Shown one piece after another: positions 1-5,488 of a DNA stretch of 5,963 nucleotides (position 1 is the stretch's first letter; the number at the start of each line of letters is the position of its first letter). Below the pieces are notes generated by a model that worked only from the letters and a program-made list of their open reading frames with translations, searched no databases and had not been told where the DNA came from. The translations under genes were made by a program, and so were the position numbers. The stretch comes from a bacterium (GTDB lineage: Bacteria > Eremiobacterota > Eremiobacteria > Baltobacterales > Baltobacteraceae), in contig JAJXVC010000122.1 in assembly GCA_021782295.1 (NCBI GenBank), positions 1-5,963 on the forward strand, in the 5' to 3' direction.

Positions 1-724
1 GCATCGTGCCGTGGAGTTCGCCCGGCGTGACGAGACCAAGCCCGAAGTCGGCAACGCCGGGGGAATCGATCAGAAAACCGGGATCGAGCCGCACCAGGCG
101 GGCAGCGGTCGTGGTCTGGCGCCCCAAGCCGAAGCGCGAGAGGTCGCCGATCTCGTTCTCGCCGCCCATCCAGCGGAAGATGCTCGATTTGCCGACGCCC
201 GAAACGCCGACCAAGAGTGCCCGGCTTCCTCCAATTGCCGCGCGCAAATCCTCGACCCCGAGCCCATGTTTTGCGTCGAGGTTGAGGCAACGATACCCGA
301 GCGAGTTATAAAGCGCGGGTAACGGCGATGCGCCCTCCGTGAGATCAGCTTTGGTGAAGACGACGAGCGCGGCAATCTCCTCAAAGTGCGCGTATACCAG
401 TAGTTGGTCGAGAACGATCGTGCGCGGCGGCGGCGCGGCAAGCGAGGTCACCGTCACCAATAACTCGACGTTTGCCGCCAACGCTTTCTCGCGTCCGGCG
501 ACCGTGCGTCGAGCGAGCAGCCGGTCGCGCGGCTCGATCGCATCGATTACCACGATCGCGTCGTCGAGCGGGCTCACGCGTACGCGGTCCCCCGGAACCG
601 GCATCGAACGCGCCCCGCTGCTGCGCCGAATCTGCGCGAGGCGAATTCCCGGCTCGCCGTCCAGCGCGACCCATGCCGAATTACGGCCGACGGAAATCAC
701 CAGCGCCGATGGACTTTCGTTCAC
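1..724 (-). CDS. rsgA: Ribosome small-subunit-dependent GTPase A, C-terminus beyond the window
   Basis: RsgA is a cytoplasmic GTPase that acts in late maturation of the 30S ribosomal subunit. The 241 visible residues show the circularly permuted GTPase motif order that defines the family: G4 TKAD (124-127), G1 P-loop GVSGVGKSS (173-181), G2 RQTTT (202-206) and G3 DSPG (220-223). Residues about 1-65 look like the N-terminal OB-fold, including 'PVPGDRVRV'. The C-terminal zinc-binding domain would lie past position 1 and is not seen, so this is an edge truncation rather than a broken gene. I chose the GTG at 724-722 as start. A TTG two codons upstream (730-728) is also possible, and neither has a clear Shine-Dalgarno. 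The gene diverges from the plus-strand operon with only about 40 bases between starts. The family call is secure; the exact start is not. Confidence 0.95.
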   Translation of the reverse strand, partial: MNESPSALVISVGRNSAWVALDGEPGIRLAQIRRSSGARSMPVPGDRVRVSPLDDAIVVIDAIEPRDRLLARRTVAGREKALAANVELLVTVTSLAAPPPRTIVLDQLLVYAHFEEIAALVVFTKADLTEGASPLPALYNSLGYRCLNLDAKHGLGVEDLRAAIGGSRALLVGVSGVGKSSIFRWMGGENEIGDLSRFGLGRQTTTAARLVRLDPGFLIDSPGVADFGLGLVTPGELHGTM

Positions 725-766
725 GCGCAAGAGAACGCGGTTCGCGCGGCTAACGAATAGGGAGCC

Positions 767-1135
767 GTGAACAGCGCCTCCACCGCGAAAACCGATCCAC
801 AGCTCATTGCCTGGAAGATTCAACCAAGCGACGCGGGCGCCTTGTCGGCGTTGCTTGCAACCGCCACGGAGCAGCATTTTCCGCAAGGAACAGCGCTCGA
901 GGCGCTCGCCGACGGCGTGCTCCTCACCTGGGATCCCGAACGCACCCCGAGCGGTGCGGTTCGCAGCGCAGCGCTCGCCACGGCAGAAGCGCTTGGTTGC
1001 GCGGTCCACGGAACGCTTCACGCACCGCTCGGCGACCGGGCACGCGCGGCGATCGCGCGGGAGATGCTCGTCGAACCGCACTTGAGCGAACGCTCGATCC
1101 TTGAAGCTGCCATCGAACGAACGTGGACATCCTAA
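767..1135 (+). CDS. Hypothetical protein upstream of cdaA
   Basis: This encodes a 122-residue protein that I do not recognise. It looks soluble, with no signal peptide or membrane segment, and is rich in Ala, Leu, Glu and Arg. The region from about residue 10 to the end reads as alternating helices and short strands ('LADGVLLTWDPE', 'ALGCAVHGTLHAPLGDRARAAIAREML'). Codon use resembles its neighbours, and the last 13 bases overlap the cdaA start, which supports a real, translationally coupled first gene of the operon. The GTG at 767 is the first possible start because an in-frame TAG lies at 758-760. A purine-rich GGGAG (760-764) sits only two bases before it, closer than usual, so initiation may be unusual. 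A role linked to CdaA can only be inferred from position. Confidence 0.7.
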   Translation: MNSASTAKTDPQLIAWKIQPSDAGALSALLATATEQHFPQGTALEALADGVLLTWDPERTPSGAVRSAALATAEALGCAVHGTLHAPLGDRARAAIAREMLVEPHLSERSILEAAIERTWTS

Positions 1136-2043
1136 CGTCGATTTTCTCCGGGGTCGGCATCACCGACGTCTTCGACGTGCTCGCGACAAGCGTGCTGTTC
1201 TATTACCTTATCCTCCTCATCCGCGGGACGCGCGCGGTGCAGATTCTTACCGGCGTTCTCGTGCTCGTCGGCTTGCTCGGCATCGCTCGATTGCTCCATC
1301 TCTACCTCCTCGGCGCGATCCTCCAATTGATCGTCGTCGGCGCGGCCGTGACGCTACCGATCGTCTTTCAGCCCGAATTGCGCCGCGCGCTCGAACAGTT
1401 GGGGCGCGGAGGTCTTTTTCGCTTGAGCGAGAGCGACCCCGACGACGAAACCCCTCGCACCGACGATCCCATCATCGCCGTCATCGCGCGCGCCGCATTC
1501 GTCCTTGCGCGCAATCGCATCGGCGCACTGATCGTTCTCGAGCAACAGAGCGGTTTGCGCGAAATCGCCGAGACCGGAACGCGCTTGGACGCTCGCGTCA
1601 GCGTCGAGCTCCTGCTCTCGATTTTTATGTCGCGCTCGCCGCTCCACGATGGTGCAACGATCGTGCGCGAGGGACTCATCGAATCAGCCGGCTGTTTTCT
1701 GCCGCTCGCCGAACCACGCTTTGGGGAGGAGCGCTTCGGTACGCGCCACCGCGCCGCACTCGGCATCACCGAACAGACCGACGCGGTCGTTATCGTCGTC
1801 TCCGAAGAACGCGGGAGCGTGCGCATCGCCCGCGACGGAAAACTTTCGCGCGCGGTCGACGATGAAGAACGGCTCCGTCGATTGCTGCTTGCCGTCACGC
1901 GCCCCACCCGCGATCCGGCTGCCGCCGGCGCAGATTTCGTCATGCAGATGCGCGCGCGTTTCGGCGCCGTTCGCAGCATCGCAAAAAAACATTTGAAACG
2001 GGAAGAAGATGATGAAAATCCTCCGACACAACTTCCCGCTTAA
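1123..2043 (+). CDS. cdaA: Membrane diadenylate cyclase (c-di-AMP synthase), CdaA/DacA type
   Basis: CdaA condenses two ATP into the second messenger c-di-AMP at the cytoplasmic face of the membrane. The 306-residue product has three predicted membrane helices (about 16-33, 39-57 and 62-82), then the CdaA hallmark QPELRRALEQLGRG (83-96) and a DisA_N catalytic domain. Both active-site signatures are intact: DGA (176-178, in 'SPLHDGATIV') and RHR (208-210, in 'GTRHRAALGITE'). It is about 30 residues longer than Bacillus CdaA (about 273) because of a polar, charged tail after 'LLLAVTRP'. The GTG at 1123 gives the expected N-terminus just before the first helix. It overlaps the upstream gene by 13 bases and cdaR by 35 bases. 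The cdaA-cdaR-glmM order is the widely conserved synthase operon, and CdaR and GlmM are known modulators of CdaA activity in Firmicutes. Confidence 0.97.
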   Translation: MDILTSIFSGVGITDVFDVLATSVLFYYLILLIRGTRAVQILTGVLVLVGLLGIARLLHLYLLGAILQLIVVGAAVTLPIVFQPELRRALEQLGRGGLFRLSESDPDDETPRTDDPIIAVIARAAFVLARNRIGALIVLEQQSGLREIAETGTRLDARVSVELLLSIFMSRSPLHDGATIVREGLIESAGCFLPLAEPRFGEERFGTRHRAALGITEQTDAVVIVVSEERGSVRIARDGKLSRAVDDEERLRRLLLAVTRPTRDPAAAGADFVMQMRARFGAVRSIAKKHLKREEDDENPPTQLPA

Positions 2044-2680
2044 GCTGCTTTCGTTCCTCATCGCATTGACCGGATGGGCGTTTTTTCGCTATACCAACAA
2101 CCCTTTGCTCGCCTCGGAATACGATCAACAAATTTCGGTGCCGATCGTCGCGATCAATCTGCCGCCCGATGAGGTTGCCGAATTCTCCGATAAGAACGCC
2201 GTCGTCACCGTTCGCGCAAATCGCGATGCGCCGCCGATCAAACCCGACCAAGTCAAAGCGGTACTCAATCTTGCCGGGCTCTCCAGCGGCGTGCAGAACA
2301 TTCCGATCACGCTTGTCGCCCCGAATATCCCGGTGCAGAGCCTCAGCCCGGGTTCGGTCACGCTACGCATCGAACGAATCGAACGCCGGCTTGCGAGCCC
2401 GCTCATTCATTACACGGGATCGGCGCGCAACGGCGTCGTCGTTTCGAAGATCGCCGCCGACCCCGCATCGGTAATGCTGCAAGGCACCAGCGGCGTCTTA
2501 GCGCAGGTCGCAGGAGTTCGCGTCGACGTACCGTTGCCGCAGATCCCCGGAACCACCGACAGCATGCGCCGGGTCGTCCCTGTCGACGTGATCGGGCGCA
2601 CGGTGCCCGGCGTCTCGGTCACTCCCGATCTCATTCTCATTCGCGTGACGGCGGTAGCCGGGGAAGGCCCTCAACGATAA
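2009..2680 (+). CDS. cdaR: CdaA regulatory protein with YbbR domains
   Basis: CdaR is a membrane-anchored extracytoplasmic protein that modulates CdaA activity. The 223-residue product starts with a short basic segment and one hydrophobic helix (about residues 9-26, 'FPLKLLSFLIALTGWAFF') that serves as signal anchor. After it come two YbbR-like beta-rich repeats, about residues 35-120 ('QQISVPIVAINLP' to 'SVTLRIERIERR') and 122-215 ('ASPLIHYTGSARNG' to 'DLILIRVTAV'). Bacillus CdaR has four repeats and about 480 residues, so this is a short form, apparently complete rather than truncated. The start lies inside the end of cdaA; ATG 2009 and ATG 2012 are adjacent alternatives. GGAAG at 2001-2005 fits the second better (six-base spacing). 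The stop overlaps the glmM start as TAATG. Identification rests on the repeats plus the operon position. Confidence 0.9.
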   Translation: MMKILRHNFPLKLLSFLIALTGWAFFRYTNNPLLASEYDQQISVPIVAINLPPDEVAEFSDKNAVVTVRANRDAPPIKPDQVKAVLNLAGLSSGVQNIPITLVAPNIPVQSLSPGSVTLRIERIERRLASPLIHYTGSARNGVVVSKIAADPASVMLQGTSGVLAQVAGVRVDVPLPQIPGTTDSMRRVVPVDVIGRTVPGVSVTPDLILIRVTAVAGEGPQR

Positions 2681-4059
2681 TGCGGTATTTCGGCACCGAC
2701 GGCATTCGTGGCGTTGCCAACGAAGAACTGACACCCGAATTAGCAATGCGCGCCGGCCGCGCCGCGGCGCATGCGCTCATCGATCGCGCCGATGCATCGC
2801 AACCAATCGTCGTGGGGCGCGATACGCGGCTCTCCGGGCCGATGCTCGAATCGGCGTTAATGGCCGGCATCGCGTCGGTCGGTCGCCACGCGATCTCGGT
2901 CGGCGTCCTGCCGACGCCGGCGATCGCCTGCATCGTGCGCGCGACCGGAGCGGCCGCCGGTGCGATGATCTCCGCCTCGCACAATCCGATCGCCGATAAC
3001 GGCATTAAATTTTTCGGTGCCGATGGCTTCAAACTCTCCGACGCCGTCGAAGCCGCGATCGAAGCGGTGATGGAGCGCGACGAATTCGAACGCCCCACCG
3101 GCGTCGGTATCGGGCAGATCACCACTGCACAGAATCTCGGAAAGCATTATTACGCGTTATTAGCGGGGCTCGGCGTCGATCTGCACGGCATCGAAGTCGT
3201 CGTCGACGCCGCATACGGTGCCGCCTACGCCGTCGCACCGCATGCGCTGCGCAATTCCGGAGCGATCGTCCACGAATTACACTGCGAACACGACGGTGCG
3301 CGCATCAACGTGCACTGCGGAGCAACGCACCTTGAACCGTTACGCGAGGCGGTGACCGCGCTCCACGCAAGCGGGAAGAAGCACGTCGTCGGCGTTGCAT
3401 TCGACGGCGACGCCGATCGCGCGCTCTTCATCGACGAACGCGGTGCCACCGTTACCGGCGATCATATTTTGTACGCGCTGGCGCTGGCCGCACGCGCGCA
3501 CCATGAAGTGCGCGCCGATCGTGTGGTCGGAACGGTGATGAGCAATATCGGCCTCGAGCGGGCGCTCACCGCGCAAGGCATCGCGCTCGATCGCACCGCC
3601 GTCGGCGACCGATACCTGTTGGCGCGGATGCGCGAGAGCGGCGCTTTTCTCGGCGCGGAGCAATCCGGGCACGTTATCGACCTGCGCAGCAACACCACGG
3701 GGGACGGGACGATGACCGCGTTCGCGATCCTCGGGGAGATGGCGCGCTCGCGACAACGACTCGCCGATCTCGTGGCGGCGGTCGTCGAGGCGCCGCAGGT
3801 ACTCCAGAACGTCCGCGTCCACTCCAAAGCAAGCGCCCAGCACCAGGGGGTCCTTGAGGCGATCGACCGCGTCGAGCGCTCGCTCGCCGGGCGGGGCCGG
3901 ATTCTCGTGCGCCCCTCGGGGACCGAGCCGCTGGTCCGGGTGATGGTGGAGGGGGACGACCACGAGGAGATCCTCCGGGCCGCCGCCGAGGTTTCGGCGG
4001 CTATCGCCAAAGTCGAGCAGGAGATCGAGCGAGGGCGGCCAACGACCCACGCTGGATAG
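2680..4059 (+). CDS. glmM: Phosphoglucosamine mutase
   Basis: GlmM converts glucosamine-6-phosphate to glucosamine-1-phosphate in the cytoplasm, feeding UDP-GlcNAc for peptidoglycan. The 459-residue length is typical of the family. All key elements are present: N-terminal GTDGIRGVAN (about 5-14), the catalytic phosphoserine loop ISASHNP with Ser100, the Mg-binding loop DGDADR (242-247), the sugar-binding GAEQSGH and the phosphate-binding RPSGTEP (411-417). The ATG shares a base with the cdaR stop (TAATG), and GGGAAGG at 2661-2667 is a plausible ribosome-binding site about 12 bases away. Clustering with cdaA and cdaR is conserved in many bacteria, where GlmM can bind and inhibit CdaA. Codon use changes sharply in about the last 120 codons (see findings): Glu switches from mostly GAA to only GAG and Gly to mostly GGG, although the protein still reads as a normal GlmM. 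Confidence 0.98.
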   Translation: MRYFGTDGIRGVANEELTPELAMRAGRAAAHALIDRADASQPIVVGRDTRLSGPMLESALMAGIASVGRHAISVGVLPTPAIACIVRATGAAAGAMISASHNPIADNGIKFFGADGFKLSDAVEAAIEAVMERDEFERPTGVGIGQITTAQNLGKHYYALLAGLGVDLHGIEVVVDAAYGAAYAVAPHALRNSGAIVHELHCEHDGARINVHCGATHLEPLREAVTALHASGKKHVVGVAFDGDADRALFIDERGATVTGDHILYALALAARAHHEVRADRVVGTVMSNIGLERALTAQGIALDRTAVGDRYLLARMRESGAFLGAEQSGHVIDLRSNTTGDGTMTAFAILGEMARSRQRLADLVAAVVEAPQVLQNVRVHSKASAQHQGVLEAIDRVERSLAGRGRILVRPSGTEPLVRVMVEGDDHEEILRAAAEVSAAIAKVEQEIERGRPTTHAG

Positions 4060-4082
4060 CCCTCGGGGGCTGTCCCCAACCT

Positions 4083-4200
4083 ACATCACTGAGTCCGGGC
4101 GAAGCCCGGAGCGGGGGAGCACTAGGGTGGGGTGAATGGGCCGGTCGGCCCTAGGGTGACTTTCACATCCGAACCCGTCAACTAACCTCGCAAGTGTCAA
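4083..4200 (+). promoter_or_regulatory. c-di-AMP riboswitch (ydaO/yuaA class) aptamer
   Basis: This 5' leader matches the ydaO/yuaA c-di-AMP riboswitch from memory of the consensus. Diagnostic unpaired or pseudoknotted segments are GGGGTGAAT (4129-4137) and CCGAACCCGTCAACTAACC (4169-4187). Helices seen: closing CACT (4087-4090) with AGTG (4193-4196); a perfect 7-bp hairpin TCCGGGC/GCCCGGA (4094-4100 with 4104-4110, GAA loop); GGGCC/GGCCC (4138-4142 with 4147-4151); and GTGA/TCAC (4156-4159 with 4163-4166). The class typically turns off wall hydrolase and ion-transport genes when c-di-AMP is high. Here it directly precedes an NlpC/P60 hydrolase gene and directly follows the c-di-AMP synthase operon. 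The ends are approximate to about 10 bases, and the closing helix is short as drawn. Confidence 0.92.
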
Positions 4201-4209
4201 GAAAGAGGA
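4200..4209 (+). promoter_or_regulatory. Ribosome-binding site at the riboswitch 3' edge
   Basis: The purine tract AGAAAGAGGA (GAGGA at 4205-4209) lies nine bases before the TTG at 4219 and fixes that codon as the hydrolase start. It begins three bases after the paired 3' strand of the aptamer's closing helix. There is no room for a terminator hairpin between aptamer and start codon. Control by masking this site in the ligand-bound state is therefore the simplest inference, rather than the transcriptional control common in Bacillus. Confidence 0.75.
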
Positions 4210-4218
4210 CGATTCGAT

Positions 4219-4791
4219 TTGAAGAAGGCATTTTTTGCCGGAATCGTGGCAGCCATTGCGTTTGCGCTGCCGCTTGCAGCGAACGCCGCTCCCACGAGCG
4301 CGAACGCCGGCCCCGACGTCACCGCATGGACGTCCCATCTGCTCGCCGTTCAGGCGCAGACGAAACCAAAACACGAAGGTCTTCTCGAACGCTTTGCAGG
4401 CAGCGTCCTTTCACGCACCTCAAAGATCGCCCAAGGGCTCACCCACAGTGCGCTGCGTTTTCTCGGCGTTCCGTACGTTTTCGGCGGCACCACCGCAGCG
4501 GGCTTTGATTGCTCGGGTTACGTGCAGCATGTCTTCGCCATGGTCGGCATTCATTTGCCGCGTACGGCCGACGCTCAGTACTACGCAGGAAAACCGATCC
4601 ACGGCCACCTCGTGCCGGGCGACCTGGTATTCTTCCAAACCTACCTTCCGGGCCCGTCGCATGTCGGGATCTATCTCGGGCATGGGAAGTTCGTGAGTGC
4701 GAGCGACCACGGCGTAATGGTGAGCAGCCTCTCGGAGCCCTACTGGGCCTCGCGTTATATCGGCGCGAAGACCTACATCGCATCAAAATAG
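4219..4791 (+). CDS. Secreted NlpC/P60 peptidoglycan hydrolase
   Basis: The 190-residue product is a predicted secreted cysteine peptidase that cuts stem peptides in peptidoglycan. It has a clear Sec signal peptide (MKKAFFAGIVAAIAFALPLAANA, cleavage likely around residue 23). A short linker and one NlpC/P60 domain (about 75-187) follow. The catalytic Cys98 is in 'FDCSGYV' and His148 in 'SHVGIYLG'. The C-terminal 'SEPYWASRYIGAK' pattern is typical of Spr-like members. At the position of the usual third catalytic His ('FVHAS' in E. coli Spr) this protein has Ser160 ('FVSAS'), with Asp163 and His164 close by. No SH3 or LysM targeting domain is present. The TTG start is chosen for its Shine-Dalgarno and the signal peptide. 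Regulation by the upstream c-di-AMP riboswitch is inferred from adjacency and known family practice. Confidence 0.95.
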   Translation: MKKAFFAGIVAAIAFALPLAANAAPTSANAGPDVTAWTSHLLAVQAQTKPKHEGLLERFAGSVLSRTSKIAQGLTHSALRFLGVPYVFGGTTAAGFDCSGYVQHVFAMVGIHLPRTADAQYYAGKPIHGHLVPGDLVFFQTYLPGPSHVGIYLGHGKFVSASDHGVMVSSLSEPYWASRYIGAKTYIASK

Positions 4792-5177
4792 AACCGCAGC
4801 TGGAGCAACCCGCCGACGAGCAACGGCTCGTCGCTCTCGCCTACCTCGCGTGGCCGATTGCGCTCCTCGACCGCATCGCTCCGCGCGAGGCAGCTTCGTT
4901 GTGGTACCGCGGGCAGATGCATCAGGCACGCTGGTTCGGCGGTGCGGCGCTCGCGATCGCGGCGGTCGCGCTCTTATGGCCCTTTCTCCTGAGTGCCGTC
5001 GTTCCCAATGTCGAGGCGATCATCGCGTTCTACGTCTTCGCGCTCTTGATCGATCTCGCGCTCTTGGTCGTATGGCTCATGGCCGCACTTCGGTATAGTC
5101 GTCGGGCAGCGCGGGGGGAATGGTTCGAGATCCGTTGGGTCCGCCGGACGACAGGGAGGAACGAACCGCCCCTGTAA
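4788..5177 (+). CDS. Small integral membrane protein, DUF4870/Tic20-like, start uncertain
   Basis: The open frame after the hydrolase encodes a small membrane protein. It holds a hydrophobic segment 'LVALAYLAWPIALLDRIAP', an amphipathic 'SLWYRGQMHQARWF', two strong membrane helices ('GGAALAIAAVALLWPFLLSAVVP' region and 'AIIAFYVFALLIDLALLVVWLM') and a basic cytoplasmic tail. The pattern resembles DUF4870/Tic20-like proteins, but only by general impression; the function is unknown. The start is unresolved. Coding-like sequence extends back to the hydrolase stop, yet the only ATG (4917) and TTG (4899, with GAGG at 4887-4890) would delete the first segment. ATA at 4788 (overlapping the stop as ATAG), ATC at 4782 and CTG at 4800 are rare-start options. 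A -1 shift at the hydrolase end would fuse the two proteins. The coordinate given is the upstream limit. Confidence 0.6.
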   Translation: MEPQLEQPADEQRLVALAYLAWPIALLDRIAPREAASLWYRGQMHQARWFGGAALAIAAVALLWPFLLSAVVPNVEAIIAFYVFALLIDLALLVVWLMAALRYSRRAARGEWFEIRWVRRTTGRNEPPL

Positions 5178-5199
5178 CTCTCCGGCGCGCGCGTTACGA

Positions 5200-5274
5200 T
5201 GGGGTGTAGCCAAGCGGTAAGGCAGCGGACTTTGACTCCGCCATGCGTTGGTTCGAATCCAGCCACCCCAGCCA
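5200..5274 (+). tRNA. tRNA-Gln (anticodon UUG)
   Basis: A full cloverleaf is visible. The acceptor stem TGGGGTG (5200-5206) pairs with CACCCCA (5264-5270). The anticodon stem GCGGA/TCCGC (5225-5229 with 5237-5241) encloses loop CTTTGAC, placing anticodon TTG at 5232-5234, which reads CAA and wobbles to CAG. The T arm is GTTGG-TTCGAAT-CCAGC (5247-5263). G5271 is the discriminator and CCA is encoded at 5272-5274. Total length is normal. It starts 22 bases after the membrane-protein stop and is followed at once by a terminator, so it may lie at the end of a transcript or have its own promoter, which I cannot see. Confidence 0.97.
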
Positions 5275-5280
5275 AACAGA

Positions 5281-5302
5281 AGGGCCCCATCGGGGCTTTT
5301 TT
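5281..5302 (+). terminator. Rho-independent terminator after tRNA-Gln
   Basis: GCCCC (5284-5288) pairs with GGGGC (5292-5296) around an ATC loop. The stem can be extended by G-T and A-T pairs, and a run of six T follows (5297-5302). It sits seven bases past the tRNA CCA and would end the tRNA transcript and any read-through from upstream. Confidence 0.9.
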
Positions 5303-5318
5303 GTTATTCGGCGCGGCA

Positions 5319-5369
5319 AGCGCTGCGCCGCCTCGATACGGTTGCTTCGCAACCTACTCGGCGTGACAA
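5319..5369. repeat. Intergenic hairpin repeat, copy 1
   Basis: This copy has the layout AGCGCTGCG + CCGCCTCGATACG + hairpin + TACTCGGCGTGACAA. The hairpin is a perfect 6-bp stem GGTTGC/GCAACC (5340-5345 with 5349-5354) with a TTC loop. The flanks recur nearly unchanged in copy 2, while the stem bases differ. No open frame or protein similarity is seen here. It resembles dispersed REP-like elements, but only two copies are visible, so family status is inferred. Confidence 0.75.
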
Positions 5370-5391
5370 TGACGACCGCGCAGGCGCAGTG

Positions 5392-5445
5392 AGCGCTGCG
5401 CACCGCCGCCTCGATACGCCGCTGCGCGGATACTCGGCGTGACAA
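5392..5445. repeat. Intergenic hairpin repeat, copy 2
   Basis: The same layout as copy 1: AGCGCTGCG, a small insertion, CCGCCTCGATACG, a hairpin, then TACTCGGCGTGACAA preceded by a single A. The stem is CCGC/GCGG (5419-5422 with 5426-5429) with a TGC loop, different in sequence from copy 1 but still paired. It runs directly into the 19-bp tandem units. Confidence 0.75.
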
Positions 5446-5484
5446 CGGATACTCGGCGTGACAACGGCCTACTTGGCGTGACAG
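5427..5484. repeat. Short tandem repeat of a 19-bp unit (about three copies)
   Basis: The unit CGGATACTCGGCGTGACAA occurs exactly at 5427-5445 and 5446-5464. A diverged third copy, CGGCCTACTTGGCGTGACAG, follows at 5465-5484. The unit is the right half of the hairpin repeat, so the array looks like local duplication of that arm. It ends five bases before the stop codon of the convergent glcF-like gene. It is too short, and lacks the spacers, to be CRISPR. Confidence 0.85.
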
Positions 5485-5488
5485 GGGG

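Noticed and set aside
725..766. Divergent promoter between rsgA and the operon
   Set aside because: The gap is only about 40 bases and no convincing -10/-35 pair could be picked on either strand; promoters may lie inside the genes.
1368..1979. Long antisense open frame opposite cdaA (203 codons)
   Set aside because: It is Ser/Arg-rich, matches no family and mirrors cdaA codon structure; typical of high-GC shadow frames.
3340..4050. Long antisense open frame opposite glmM (236 codons)
   Set aside because: glmM is unambiguous on the plus strand, and the antisense product is Arg/Asp-rich without recognisable motifs.
4065..4077. Hairpin GGGG/CCCC just after the glmM stop, as a terminator
   Set aside because: The stem is only 4-5 bp and is followed by AACCTACAT with no T run, so it does not look like an intrinsic terminator.
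4509..4787. Upstream extension of the membrane-protein frame back to TTG 4509
   Set aside because: This part lies within the NlpC/P60 domain in another frame, reads as low-complexity Arg-rich sequence, and is a shadow of the hydrolase gene.
5319..5484. CRISPR array
   Set aside because: Units are directly adjacent or irregularly spaced, there are no uniform unique spacers, and no cas genes are visible.
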